From the NCBI RefSeq assembly GCF_950066645.1, contig NZ_CATMFB010000010.1, positions 1 to 64,000 of the forward strand: a DNA stretch of 64,000 nt, given 5' to 3'. Below are positions 46,366 through 55,521 of this stretch, in pieces (within the stretch, counting starts at the first letter, position 1; every line of letters begins with the position of its first letter). The translations under genes and the position numbers were made by a program. Under the pieces are notes generated by a model. The model had not been told where the DNA came from and searched no databases. It saw only the letters and a list, made by a program, of their open reading frames with translations. This DNA is from an uncultured Thalassolituus sp. Lineage in GTDB: Bacteria > Pseudomonadota > Gammaproteobacteria > Pseudomonadales > Oceanobacteraceae.

Positions 46366-46458
46366 GATCTCGTTTCCCCAAAACGTTGAGTCAAGTGGTG
46401 TAAACCTGTGCTGTCTCATGGACAGTGGGGCGGCATCCTAAGTGTAAATATTCGTAAT

Positions 46459-46473
46459 TGCAAATCTTTCTCA
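46459..46473. promoter_or_regulatory. Fur-like box near the siderophore receptor promoter
   Basis: TGCAAATCTTTCTCA in an A/T-rich stretch; about 10 of 14 positions fit the 7-1-7 Fur box. It lies 94 bases upstream of the receptor ATG. Confidence 0.55.
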
Positions 46474-46537
46474 TTTGTATTTTCTCTGTCATTAGTTTTT
46501 GTTTTGGTGCAGAATACGCCGCATCTACATTCGTAGC

Positions 46538-46552
46538 TGATAAACATTCTCA
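46538..46552. promoter_or_regulatory. Fur box upstream of the DUF3450-ttpC-exbBD-tonB cluster
   Basis: TGATAAACATTCTCA matches TGATAATNATTATCA at 12 of 14 informative positions. It lies just upstream of the DUF3450 start. Confidence 0.7.
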
Positions 46553-46566
46553 CTTGAGGAGCTTTT

Positions 46567-47364
46567 GTGAACCGACCTGTTCTTCACGCTCTAAAGCAGT
46601 TCTCCTTCCCTTGCCGGGTCTTGTTAGCATCTGCCATCTGCCTCACGCCGTCAGTGTCTCTGGCAGCGGATACCACCGCGCATCAGATAGACGATCTGAC
46701 GCGACAGTGGTTACAGACCGAGCAACAGACGACACGCCTGATCACTCGTTGGCAGGAAGAAAAACCCCTGGCCGAGCAACGCCTTGAATTGCTCAGAGCT
46801 GAAAAAGAGCAGCTGACAAACATGCTCGAAAGACGGGATCAGAAAGGCGATGAAGTTGATCAGAAACGCGAAGAGTTGCTGCAACAGCAGTCTGAACTGG
46901 AAGCCGAACAGGCTGGAACTGAAGCGTTAATTTCAGCATTAGCTGCCCGCCTCGATGCATTCAAACCCATGCTGCCACCGCCGCTACAATCCACCTGGGA
47001 CAGCGCAGCCGGCGAAGACAGCAGCAATCAACTTCGCCTTCAACTGGCGCGTCTAAGCAGCCTGAAGGAATTTAATGAACGGGTAACGCTTCACAGCATG
47101 CGCCTGACTCCCGACGAAGCCACTGACAGTGTCCTGGTCCGGCAGGTGTATCTGGGCGCGTCACAAGCCTGGTTCAGTAGTGCTGATGGTACTTACACGG
47201 GTACGGGTTCTGTTGAAGATGGCCAGTGGGTATGGAGATTCCGCGATGATATCGACAGTGATGCTGTCCTGCGCGCCATTGCCGTCGCGGAGAAGCAGGT
47301 TCCCGCCACCATCGTTCCATTACCTTTTACCTCCGTCAGTGCTAAAGGAGCGGTACAACCATGA
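46567..47364 (+). CDS. DUF3450 periplasmic coiled-coil protein of the TonB2-type system
   Basis: The 265-aa protein starts at GTG and has a signal peptide (cleavage near residue 34). A long coiled coil spans about 38-120 (QIDDLTRQWLQTEQQ, LELLRAEKEQL). The C-terminal domain includes VRQVYLGASQAWFSSADG and WVWRFRDD, typical of DUF3450. In Vibrio TonB2 loci a gene of this family precedes ttpC. It overlaps ttpC by 4 bases. Confidence 0.88.
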   Translation: MNRPVLHALKQFSFPCRVLLASAICLTPSVSLAADTTAHQIDDLTRQWLQTEQQTTRLITRWQEEKPLAEQRLELLRAEKEQLTNMLERRDQKGDEVDQKREELLQQQSELEAEQAGTEALISALAARLDAFKPMLPPPLQSTWDSAAGEDSSNQLRLQLARLSSLKEFNERVTLHSMRLTPDEATDSVLVRQVYLGASQAWFSSADGTYTGTGSVEDGQWVWRFRDDIDSDAVLRAIAVAEKQVPATIVPLPFTSVSAKGAVQP

Positions 47365-48692
47365 AACGCTTTTCTCCATCTGGCTTCCTTCGGGGAGCAG
47401 CGTTCAGCACGCTGATACTTTCAGTAGCCGCCCCAGCGTTCGCTCAGGTAGACGCCGACTTACAGAAGCGCATCTCAAGTGCGCAGAGTTCGCTCAACAC
47501 GACCGAGCAGAAGATCAGTCGCGAACGTGCCAGCTTCGCGCGTGAGATTAACGCCCTGGAACGTGATGTGCGTGGCCTGGAGAAGCAGACTGCGGCAGCA
47601 CGTCGGCTTGAAGACGAGAAAAATCTCAGTCTGACGAAATTACAGGAGCGTCTCAACGGCTGGATCAGCCAACGGAATTATCAGAACAATCTGATTCAGC
47701 AGTTCCTGCGCCAGCAAAGCGGTTCTGCGACCGCCATTGCCGGTGAAACCGTTTCGACCGAGCAGCGTTTACGACAGATTGCTGACATTGCGTCAGCAAG
47801 TGAGGGTTGGTTAGAGCCAACCTTCAGACCAGTAGAACTTGCCCTCGACAATGGTGATATCGTGAGCTCTGAGCTGCTCAGTCTCGGACCAGTTCACTGG
47901 GCAATCGCCGATGGTCAGGCCTACTCAGTCACGAGTAAAGAGGGTGAATGGCAGTCGATAAAACACCTGCCATCAGACGCCGCATCCGCATTAACAGCTC
48001 TGCAAGAGGGACAGGAAGCGGTCCTGTATTTCGATCCGAGCCTGAGCCAGTTTGATCAGATTCCTGACGAAAGCATCCTTGATCACCTCGAGAAAGGGGG
48101 CGTCTGGGCACTGCCAATTCTGTTGTTTGCACTCATTGCACTGGTAATCGGCGTACTCAAGGCCTTCCAGTTACTGCGTCTGCCTCAGGTCGTAAGCTTC
48201 ACCCCTGCTGCTCTGCGCAACGCGGTTGAAACCGGCAAAAGTGTGTTCTCTGCGGGCAGCATGCAACAGGGACTGTTTGATATCGCCCGTGAAATCCGTC
48301 AGCCGCGCGAACGCGATGACCAGTTGTTCCTGCAGCTTCAGGAGTACCGTGTGAAACTGGAACAGCGTCTGACCGCTATCGCTATCACAGCCTCAGTGGC
48401 GCCTCTGCTGGGTCTCCTCGGTACGGTCAGCGGCATGATTGAAACATTCCGGATGATGACACTGTTCGGCTCCGGGAACCCTGAAGTCGTTTCCGGCGGT
48501 ATTTCTCAGGCCCTGATCACCACAGAGCTGGGGCTTGTCGTCGCGATTCCGGCGCTCGTTGTGCACTCGTTACTGTCACGTCGCGCCCGTGCTTACTATC
48601 TGTCCCTGGAGAACTTTGCGGTTCTCCTCAGCCAGGATTCCGAACCACAGAAAGAGCATTCTCAGAATACTCAGGAGGCTGTACCAGCATGA
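47361..48692 (+). CDS. ttpC: TtpC, large ExbB/TolQ-like proton channel protein
   Basis: The 443-aa protein has a signal peptide (about 1-28), a periplasmic coiled coil (30-120), a TM helix near 248-270 (GGVWALPILLFALIALVIGVL), and the MotA/TolQ/ExbB domain with TM helices near 330-360 and 375-400 (SVAPLLGLLGTVSGMIETF, ALITTELGLVVAIPALVVHSLL). This extended form is the TtpC protein that Vibrio TonB2 systems require in addition to ExbB2-ExbD2. It overlaps both neighbours by 4 bases. Confidence 0.9.
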   Translation: MKRFSPSGFLRGAAFSTLILSVAAPAFAQVDADLQKRISSAQSSLNTTEQKISRERASFAREINALERDVRGLEKQTAAARRLEDEKNLSLTKLQERLNGWISQRNYQNNLIQQFLRQQSGSATAIAGETVSTEQRLRQIADIASASEGWLEPTFRPVELALDNGDIVSSELLSLGPVHWAIADGQAYSVTSKEGEWQSIKHLPSDAASALTALQEGQEAVLYFDPSLSQFDQIPDESILDHLEKGGVWALPILLFALIALVIGVLKAFQLLRLPQVVSFTPAALRNAVETGKSVFSAGSMQQGLFDIAREIRQPRERDDQLFLQLQEYRVKLEQRLTAIAITASVAPLLGLLGTVSGMIETFRMMTLFGSGNPEVVSGGISQALITTELGLVVAIPALVVHSLLSRRARAYYLSLENFAVLLSQDSEPQKEHSQNTQEAVPA

Positions 48693-49042
48693 TTACAGAA
48701 TTTATTTCGGACATTACCAGTAGCTCAGTGAGCTGGATTATTCTGCTGGTTGCACTCGTGTGCTATCAGCGCCTGGCGACGCACTGGCTTTCCCCCGAGA
48801 AAGATTGCGAAGACTCTGTCAGCCCGGTACTGATCAGTATTCTGCCGCTGCTCGGTCTGCTCGGGACCATCATTGGATTACTCGACAGCTTCACGGCAAT
48901 GCAATACGGATTATCGGGCATGGAACTGTTCAGTTCCGGTATCGGCGATGCTCTCCTGACCACCCAGCTCGGCCTGCTCTGTGCTGTGCCTGCCTGGCTG
49001 GTATACAGCGCGCTGCAAAGCCGCCAGCGTCGGGAGGCCTGA
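48689..49042 (+). CDS. exbB: Short ExbB proton channel subunit
   Basis: The 117-aa protein is much shorter than E. coli ExbB. TM1 is near 14-30, then only about 20 cytoplasmic residues (HWLSPEKDCED) precede TM2 (SVSPVLISILPLLGLLGTIIGLL) and TM3 (LLTTQLGLLCAVPAWLVYSAL). The conserved pore residues are in the GLLGTIIG and TTQLGL helices. The reading frame is bounded by an ATGA overlap with ttpC, so a frameshift is unlikely. It pairs with ExbD, 5 bp downstream. Confidence 0.9.
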   Translation: MITEFISDITSSSVSWIILLVALVCYQRLATHWLSPEKDCEDSVSPVLISILPLLGLLGTIIGLLDSFTAMQYGLSGMELFSSGIGDALLTTQLGLLCAVPAWLVYSALQSRQRREA

Positions 49043-49047
49043 GCACC

Positions 49048-49455
49048 GTGCAAAGTCGTCTTCAGCAACGTCTGGAGCAGCAGGAAACTCAGGGGATCGA
49101 CATGTCGCCCCTGATCGACGTGGTATTTATTCTGCTGATCTTTTTTATCGTAACCACAGTGTTCGTTCGCGAAACCGGTGTTGAAGTAGATAAGCCTCAG
49201 GCGGTGTCTGCAACCACACTGGATCAGAACGTTATTCTTATCGCTGTCACGGATACCGGTGATGTCGTCTATGACGGCAGTAATATCGGTGTCGCCGGTG
49301 TCCGCGGTGTTGTCTCGCAGGGGCAGGATAAGGGCGGACGCCCGGTAGTTATTCAGGCAGACCGGCTTGTTGAAGCCGAGCGCCTTCTGGCGGTGATTGA
49401 CGAAGCCAAACTGGCAGGCGCAGAACACGTCAGTATTGCTGCGCTCAAGCCATGA
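49048..49455 (+). CDS. exbD: ExbD biopolymer transport protein
   Basis: The 135-aa protein starts at GTG with GGGAGG upstream. It has one TM helix with the essential proton-carrying Asp in DMSPLIDVVFILLIFFIV (about 18-35). A periplasmic domain ends in PVVIQADRLVEAERLLAVIDEAKLAG. It is the partner of ExbB and TonB. A longer in-frame lead from 48760 overlaps exbB and is rejected. Confidence 0.93.
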   Translation: MQSRLQQRLEQQETQGIDMSPLIDVVFILLIFFIVTTVFVRETGVEVDKPQAVSATTLDQNVILIAVTDTGDVVYDGSNIGVAGVRGVVSQGQDKGGRPVVIQADRLVEAERLLAVIDEAKLAGAEHVSIAALKP

Positions 49456-49468
49456 GGGTGATCTGTTT

Positions 49469-50131
49469 ATGAGTCTGCGAGCGAATGCCAATGACCTTGT
49501 GCGCAAAGTAAACTGGCGTAAGCAGAGTATTGCCTCGGCGGCGGCCGCAGGTGTGCTGCTGCTTACCCTCGCTATACTGTTGGTAGGTCAGAGGCTTCCG
49601 GAAATGGCCGAGCCAGTACTGGAAGTACGGACCATCAGTGTTGCACTGCCTCCGCCTCCGCCACCACCACCGCAGCCTGTAACACAACCTCAGGTAGACG
49701 TGCCTATTGATGTCTCGGCACCGGGTCAGGGAGCCATCGTTCCTGAAATAGATGTGCCCAAAGAAATCGTTCTGAATCAGCCCGAGGCACCTAAGATCAC
49801 TACCATTCAACCGGTGTTTGATAACCTCGCACCCGATCTGGATGTGTTCAATCTTGATCAGCTTGATGGGTTGCCGAAACTTCTGACTCAGGCAAGCATT
49901 ACTATGCCCAACAGTCTGCTCAGACGTGGAATTAAAGAGGTATCACTGCGGCTGGAGGTCACCATCGATGAGACAGGCAGACTTACCCTGAATCGCATCA
50001 TTGAAAACCCCTACCCTGAATTAAATAAAGAAATTCATCGACTGATTAAACTCAGCCGGTTCACTCCCCCTGAGAAAGAGGGGCGGCCAGTCCGGGCACG
50101 GTTTATCTGGCCAATAGAAATTAAATCCTGA
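49469..50131 (+). CDS. tonB: TonB energy-transducing protein (TonB2-like)
   Basis: The 220-aa protein has an N-terminal cytoplasmic stretch of about 23 residues, a TM helix near 24-42 (SAAAAGVLLLTLAILLVG), a proline run of eight with further Pro/Val repeats, and a short TonB_C domain (RGIKEVSLRLEVTIDETGRL, LIKLSRFTPPEKEGRPVRARFIWPIEI). The Pro-rich span is short, as in the TonB2 class. It follows exbD by 13 bp. Confidence 0.93.
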   Translation: MSLRANANDLVRKVNWRKQSIASAAAAGVLLLTLAILLVGQRLPEMAEPVLEVRTISVALPPPPPPPPQPVTQPQVDVPIDVSAPGQGAIVPEIDVPKEIVLNQPEAPKITTIQPVFDNLAPDLDVFNLDQLDGLPKLLTQASITMPNSLLRRGIKEVSLRLEVTIDETGRLTLNRIIENPYPELNKEIHRLIKLSRFTPPEKEGRPVRARFIWPIEIKS

Positions 50132-50142
50132 GATTCACTGTT

Positions 50143-51510
50143 ATGTTTAATTCTTTAAAAAAATATCTCGCGGCGCCTTGTCTCCTGATAGTCAGCCTGT
50201 CAACTCAGGCGGCGAATCTGGAACTTTCTCTGGCCGAACCTTCCTGGTCGTTTCTGATAGATAACCAGGTACTGCAAACCATCGAACTGACCTCTGAAGA
50301 GCGGACATTTCTTCGGGAAATTCAACCCTTGCTGAAAGCCGCCGATTACGAAGCAGCAGAACGCGCCTTCGACAACTGGGAGTCAGAACAGTCAGAAAAA
50401 GAGACCATCAGTGCTTCTATGGCGCTGATGCGCGGCCAGATCTATCTGGCCAACAATAAAGATAAAAAAGCGATCGAGTATCTGGCGAAGGCCGTTAAAT
50501 CGCGTCCGGATTTTGCACCCTCGCAACGCAGCCTGGGCCTGGCATATCTGCGTAGCGACCAGGGCGATCAAGCCCGGCCGCATCTGCAACGTGCCATTGA
50601 GCTTGGCGACCAGAGCGCTCAACTCTACGGTCAGCTCGCCTATCTGAATCTGCAGTCTGGCTATGCCGCAAGTGCGGTTGCGGGTTACCAGCAAGCCCTG
50701 TTTCTTGATGCGGATAATGAAGAATGGTCAAAGGGCCTGCTTTACGCCCTGACCCGTGCCCAGGCGTTGCCACAGGCACAGGCCATGGTCGAGCAGATGC
50801 TCGAAAAGCGCAGTGATGACCCTGAACTCTGGTTGCTCCGCAGTCAGATTGCCCTGCAGCAGGACAATCCGCTGGTCGCACTGAGCAGCCTGGAAAGCGC
50901 GTTGTCACTGGGTAACAACAAGCCAGCAAATATGATTACGGCAGCGCAACTGCATCTGACGTCGGGCAGCCCAGAGCGCGCGGTCGAGCTGATGACTTCA
51001 GACCAGAACATCGGCAAAGGCGTGACAGACGCCCACGAAAACACCCTGGTTCAGGCAGCGGCATGGCTCGCACAACAACAGCAGTGGAAGACTCTGCAGA
51101 CGCTGTTGAGCCGCACCGAAAAAGCAAAACTTTCGGCACCTGCGAAGGCCCAGCTGGCCGTCAGCCGGGCAAGAATGGCGATGTTCAGAAATGATTTCGC
51201 AGGGGCGGAAAAGTCGCTGAAACATGCCATCGGCCAGGACCCGACCCAGGGCGAGGCGATCATGACGTTAGCCGACTTACTGCGCGGCCAGAAACGATAT
51301 CAGCAGGCCATTATGTACTATCAGCGCGCAGAACCCCTGCCCGGGCTCGAAGAGCGTGCCCTGCTTGGTCAGGCTCAGGCTGAAATAGAACAGAGTAACT
51401 ACGACAGCGCTCTGAAAATTCTGGGCGAAGTCGTACGTAACAACCCGGACCGCACCGATCTGCGGGCGAGTATGCATTCACTTCGTAACCTGGTCAGAAA
51501 CCGCCCCTGA
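50143..51510 (+). CDS. TPR-repeat periplasmic protein of the TonB2-type system
   Basis: The 455-aa protein has a signal peptide (1-23, ending TQAA). About eleven tetratricopeptide repeats follow, including ASMALMRGQIYLANNKDKKAIEYLAKAV, AQLYGQLAYLNLQSGYAASAVAGYQQALFLD and MYYQRAEPLPG. It occupies the end of the cluster, as the TPR gene does in Vibrio tonB2 loci. It may organise the complex or contact receptors (inference). Confidence 0.88.
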   Translation: MFNSLKKYLAAPCLLIVSLSTQAANLELSLAEPSWSFLIDNQVLQTIELTSEERTFLREIQPLLKAADYEAAERAFDNWESEQSEKETISASMALMRGQIYLANNKDKKAIEYLAKAVKSRPDFAPSQRSLGLAYLRSDQGDQARPHLQRAIELGDQSAQLYGQLAYLNLQSGYAASAVAGYQQALFLDADNEEWSKGLLYALTRAQALPQAQAMVEQMLEKRSDDPELWLLRSQIALQQDNPLVALSSLESALSLGNNKPANMITAAQLHLTSGSPERAVELMTSDQNIGKGVTDAHENTLVQAAAWLAQQQQWKTLQTLLSRTEKAKLSAPAKAQLAVSRARMAMFRNDFAGAEKSLKHAIGQDPTQGEAIMTLADLLRGQKRYQQAIMYYQRAEPLPGLEERALLGQAQAEIEQSNYDSALKILGEVVRNNPDRTDLRASMHSLRNLVRNRP

Positions 51511-51534
51511 GGTGGTTTCCCCGACCGGGGCTGA

Positions 51535-52554
51535 TTATTCCGTCGCGCGCGGCACCCCGCTACGGAACTGACTGGGTGCCACTCCATACCATTTTTTAAA
51601 GGCCCGGCTGAATGCGCTGACGTCTGAAAACCCTAACAGAAACGCAAGTTGTGTGACTGTCATTCCGGGTTGATGAAGGTGCCTTTCGACCAGCGTACGC
51701 CGGGTATTTTCCAGTAATTGCTTCCATGTCATGCCTTCATCGCTCAGACGACGCTGCAGGCTTCGCACACTCATATGAAAACGCTCTGCCGCATCTCCCA
51801 GTGAGGGTTCTCCCTCAGGTAAACGTCCTTCCAGCCAGAGCGACAGCTGAATCAGTAATGACCCCCGTTCCTGCTCAGCCAGACGCTCATTCAGCGAGGC
51901 TTCCATCATCGCGGCCAGTTGCGGTTCACTGGAGTGCAGCTCGGCTTCCGCATCGTTGCGGGAAAAGACAATCTGATATAAATCGCCTTGCTGGGGTGGC
52001 ACCCGGAAATAACGACCGATACATTGCAGGTAATCTGGCGCGCCATACGCGACCCAGACCTCCGCCGGATTCAGTGCCGGATCTATCCGGATTCGGACCA
52101 GTCTGACCAGACTGGCCATGACATACAGCATCCCCTGATGATGTGGCGTGTGGCCGGCGTCGGCGTAAAACCGGACAATGACTCTGTCTTCTTCACTGAT
52201 CAGCTCTGTGCGCACTGCATTAGAAATCAGGCGATGAAAACGCACCATCCGTTGCAGTACGCTGAGTAAGCTCCCGCCTGCAGACAATGCCAGCCCCAGC
52301 CCACCAAACGCCGAATACTCGCTATGCCGGGCCATGTTGATGCCAAGCGATGGATCATCCAGCAGGTGTTCTGCCTCTGTCAGCAGCTCGGAAGTGTGAG
52401 CAACACTGACCCTGGCTTCAGGCTGGCGGGTATCCTCAACGGAGATTCCATGCTGCGCGAACAGAGGCTCAGGTGCGATACCGTGCTGGCGCAGCAGTGT
52501 CGCCAGGGGGCGCAGGAACATCGCCACAGCACGGGCTTCATGGGTCATTGGCAT
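51535..52554 (-). CDS. AraC family transcriptional regulator (OruR/arabinose-binding-like N-domain)
   Basis: The 339-aa protein has an N-terminal arabinose-binding-type domain (PF12625-like, 20-210). The C-terminal double HTH is near 240-335 (LSLGDAAERFHMSVRSLQRRLSDEGMTWKQLLE..., MTVTQLAFLLGFSDVSAFSRAFKKWYGVAPSQFR). It diverges from a membrane desaturase gene across 116 bp and likely controls it. The ligand is unknown. Confidence 0.9.
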   Translation of the reverse strand: MPMTHEARAVAMFLRPLATLLRQHGIAPEPLFAQHGISVEDTRQPEARVSVAHTSELLTEAEHLLDDPSLGINMARHSEYSAFGGLGLALSAGGSLLSVLQRMVRFHRLISNAVRTELISEEDRVIVRFYADAGHTPHHQGMLYVMASLVRLVRIRIDPALNPAEVWVAYGAPDYLQCIGRYFRVPPQQGDLYQIVFSRNDAEAELHSSEPQLAAMMEASLNERLAEQERGSLLIQLSLWLEGRLPEGEPSLGDAAERFHMSVRSLQRRLSDEGMTWKQLLENTRRTLVERHLHQPGMTVTQLAFLLGFSDVSAFSRAFKKWYGVAPSQFRSGVPRATE

Positions 52555-52670
52555 CTCCGGTCAACAGGTTGGCAGCGACGGCAAGGCATCTTCCAACTGT
52601 TTTATGTACTTTATTATTGTCTGGTCGCGCCTGTGTTCCGGTGCTGACCATGTTAACTGGAGTATATTGT

Positions 52671-53768
52671 ATGACAGCGACAACCGATAAAAACAATGAG
52701 CGCTTTCAGGCGCTGCGCGCAAAAGACCGTGAAATTCAGCGCGATCTGATGGCGGTGAGTGATCAGGTGCGTGCCCGACATCCATGGCTGATGAAACATC
52801 AGGATGGCATCGGCATGGCCATCTTCCTCGTCAGCCTTGCCGGTATGGCTCTTAACGGCTGGCTCTGGCTGGAAGGCCTGATGCCTGCATGGGTAGTGAT
52901 CGTACTGAGTGCCTTCTGGACGTCTCTGCTGCATGAACTTGAGCATGACCTGATTCACTACATGTATTTCCGCAAGCAGCCGTTCTGGCACCACCTGATG
53001 ATGGCGGGCGTTTACCTGGCCCGGCCTCTGACGCAGAATCCATGGGTGCGGCGCCATGTTCACCTGCACCACCACAAAGTGTCCGGCACCGAAACAGATC
53101 TGGAAGAGCGTGGAATCACGAATGGCGAAAAATGGGACTGGAAACGGTTTCTGATGGTCGGCGATAACATGCTTGCGTTTTACCTGCGCGCAGGAAAGTA
53201 CTTCGTCGTTCCTAAAAAGCTGATGAAACAGGGAAAAATTAACCGCAACGATCTGAAAAATCTGCGCATTATCGGTGCCCTCAGCTTTAATCCCATCGGC
53301 TATATTGCCTACACCCTGTGGCACGGTTTTGTGTTGTTCCACCTGGCAAATGGAGTCGCATGGATGTTGGGTACTCACATTGCGTGGCCTGAGTGGCTTC
53401 TGGCTCAGGAAGCCTGGGTAACAGCGACCGTTGTGATTCTGATTGCGCCCAATGTGTTACGCACCTTCTGCCTGCATTTTATTTCGTCAAATATGCACTA
53501 CTATGGCGATAACACTCCCGGCATTATTCACGAGCAATGCCAGGTCATGGATAAATGGTATCTGCTGCCATTACACCTGTTCTGCTTCAAGTTCGGCAGC
53601 ACGCATGCCATTCATCACTTTGTCGTCCGCGACCCATTCTATATCCGTCATCTCGGTGAAAAAGAGAGCCATGAAGTACTGCGTCGCCACGGTATCCGCT
53701 TTAACGATATGGGCACCTTCCGCCGTGCAAACCGTATGAATGAGCGGGCAGAAAAAGCCGCTGCCTGA
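52671..53768 (+). CDS. Membrane fatty acid desaturase/hydroxylase family protein
   Basis: The 365-aa di-iron protein has histidine boxes HELEHD (near 86), HVHLHHHK (near 128) and HAIHH (near 315), with further NMHYYGD and TM helices between. The start chosen is ATG (MTATTDKNNERF) after GGAG; the in-frame lead from 52473 overlaps the AraC gene and is rejected. It belongs to the FA_desaturase clan but is clearly different from the enzyme at 9359. It is divergent from an AraC regulator. Confidence 0.86.
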   Translation: MTATTDKNNERFQALRAKDREIQRDLMAVSDQVRARHPWLMKHQDGIGMAIFLVSLAGMALNGWLWLEGLMPAWVVIVLSAFWTSLLHELEHDLIHYMYFRKQPFWHHLMMAGVYLARPLTQNPWVRRHVHLHHHKVSGTETDLEERGITNGEKWDWKRFLMVGDNMLAFYLRAGKYFVVPKKLMKQGKINRNDLKNLRIIGALSFNPIGYIAYTLWHGFVLFHLANGVAWMLGTHIAWPEWLLAQEAWVTATVVILIAPNVLRTFCLHFISSNMHYYGDNTPGIIHEQCQVMDKWYLLPLHLFCFKFGSTHAIHHFVVRDPFYIRHLGEKESHEVLRRHGIRFNDMGTFRRANRMNERAEKAAA

Positions 53769-53777
53769 TAAACAGGC

Positions 53778-53810
53778 AATAAAAAACCCGGCATCGCCGG
53801 GTTTTTTATT
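53778..53810. terminator. Bidirectional terminator between desaturase and nadE
   Basis: AATAAAAAACCCGGC-ATC-GCCGGGTTTTTTATT, strong in both directions. Confidence 0.9.
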
Positions 53811-53812
53811 GC

Positions 53813-55447
53813 TCAGATTCCGGCCTTCCAGCCGTTGGTTATCGGGTAGCGTCGGTCACGTCCAAAGCCACGGCGGGTAACTCTCACTCCCACCGGTGCC
53901 TGACGACGTTTGTATTCGTTGATGTCAACGAGGCGAACAACACGCATCACATCTTCCCGCACATGCCCCGCGGCTATAATCTGTTCGGCGCTTTCATCAT
54001 GCTCAATGTAGCGCTCGAGAATATCGTCCAGCACAGGGTAAGGTGGCAGACTGTCTTCATCGACCTGATCCGGAGCCAGTTCGGCAGAGGGCGGACGGTC
54101 GATAACGCGTTGTGGAATCACCGGCGATAACGTGTTGCGATACTCTGCCAGTGCAAATACCCGGGTTTTATACACGTCCTTCAACGCGCCATAACCACCA
54201 GCCATATCGCCATACAAGGTGGCGTATCCCACCGCCATTTCGCTTTTGTTTCCGGTGGTCAGCACCATGTATCCGGTTTTGTTAGACAGCGCCATAAGTA
54301 AAACGCCACGACAACGCGACTGCAGGTTTTCTTCTGTGGTATCGACTCTGAGCCCATCAAAATCTGCGGCGAGGGCTGACATAAATTCAGAGTACATTGG
54401 TTCAATCGATATCGACTGATAACGAACACCCATGGCATCCGCCTGCAGGGCGGCATCCTCTTTACTCATACCTGAGGTATATGTGAAAGGCATCATCACA
54501 GCCCTGACCCGCTCCGGGCCAAGAGCATCAACGGCAATAGCAAGGGTCAGTGCTGAGTCAATCCCCCCAGACAGCCCCAGCACGACACCTGGAAACCGGT
54601 TTTTATTAACATAATCCCGGACTCCCAGAACTAACGCCTGATAGAGAGCCGCAAGATCGTCTTCCCGCGCAGGCACTGATGCTGAGACCGCGCTCAGACG
54701 CCCTGCGTGATACTCCACCATCGCCACGGCTTCGTTCCACGACGGCAGCTGCAAAACGCAGTCACCTTTGCGGTCTGTGGCAAATGAGCTGCCATCAAAT
54801 ACCAGTTCGTCCTGCCCCCCGACCTGATTCACATAGAGGAATGACATCGCATGCTGACGGGCATGACGACTGATGAGCTGCAGACGCTCTTCCTGTTTGC
54901 CCATATGAAACGGCGAGGCATTCAGATTAAGCATCAGCTCAGCCCCTGTGTCCGCGGCCTGAGCAACCGGAGCATCAAACCATACGTCCTCGCAGACAGT
55001 CAGGCCGATCCGAACGCCCGCCAGTTCAAAGACGCAGGCCTGATCACCCGCACTGAAATACCGCTTTTCATCAAAGACCTGATAATTCGGTAATTCCTGC
55101 TTGCAGTACTGGGCAATGCATTCTCCCCTGTTCCAGACACCGGCGCAGTTATACAGACGGTCGTCGATCCACATCGGATAGCCAACAGCGACGGCAATCG
55201 TCTCACTGATACGCGCAACCTGTTCCAGAGCTTCCTGCACGCGTAACGCCAGACTTGGACGCAGCAACAGATCTTCGGGTGGGTAACCGGTGATAGCCAG
55301 CTCACTGAAGACAATCAGCCAAGCGCCGGACTCCGCCGCCCGCTGTGCTGCCGTGGCGATCCGTTCGGTATTTCCGGGGATATCTCCAACATGAAAGTTA
55401 CATTGTGCAAGAGCAATCTTGAGTGGCTGAATCAGTGACTTGGACAT
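53813..55447 (-). CDS. nadE: Glutamine-dependent NAD+ synthetase
   Basis: Last step of NAD biosynthesis. The 544-aa protein has an N-terminal nitrilase-type amidase domain with Glu in SELAITGYPPEDLL, Lys in CKQELPNYQVFDEKRYF and nucleophile Cys in LTVCEDVWF. The C-terminal synthetase domain has the PP-loop LGLSGGIDSALTLAIAVDALG. The start chosen is MSKSLIQPLKIALAQ; the 30-residue in-frame lead is rejected. The 5' end is 74 bp from the divergent pilS ATG. Confidence 0.97.
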   Translation of the reverse strand: MSKSLIQPLKIALAQCNFHVGDIPGNTERIATAAQRAAESGAWLIVFSELAITGYPPEDLLLRPSLALRVQEALEQVARISETIAVAVGYPMWIDDRLYNCAGVWNRGECIAQYCKQELPNYQVFDEKRYFSAGDQACVFELAGVRIGLTVCEDVWFDAPVAQAADTGAELMLNLNASPFHMGKQEERLQLISRHARQHAMSFLYVNQVGGQDELVFDGSSFATDRKGDCVLQLPSWNEAVAMVEYHAGRLSAVSASVPAREDDLAALYQALVLGVRDYVNKNRFPGVVLGLSGGIDSALTLAIAVDALGPERVRAVMMPFTYTSGMSKEDAALQADAMGVRYQSISIEPMYSEFMSALAADFDGLRVDTTEENLQSRCRGVLLMALSNKTGYMVLTTGNKSEMAVGYATLYGDMAGGYGALKDVYKTRVFALAEYRNTLSPVIPQRVIDRPPSAELAPDQVDEDSLPPYPVLDDILERYIEHDESAEQIIAAGHVREDVMRVVRLVDINEYKRRQAPVGVRVTRRGFGRDRRYPITNGWKAGI

Positions 55448-55521
55448 GGACTGCGGGTACTCTTTAAAAATCACGCGTATTGTCTGGAAATACGCTCCTG
55501 GACGCAAACCGGAAACACAGG

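Noticed and set aside
48766-49506. 246-codon open frame on the minus strand opposite exbB/exbD
   Set aside because: Antisense to a coupled operon with clear ExbB and ExbD signatures; no domain is seen.
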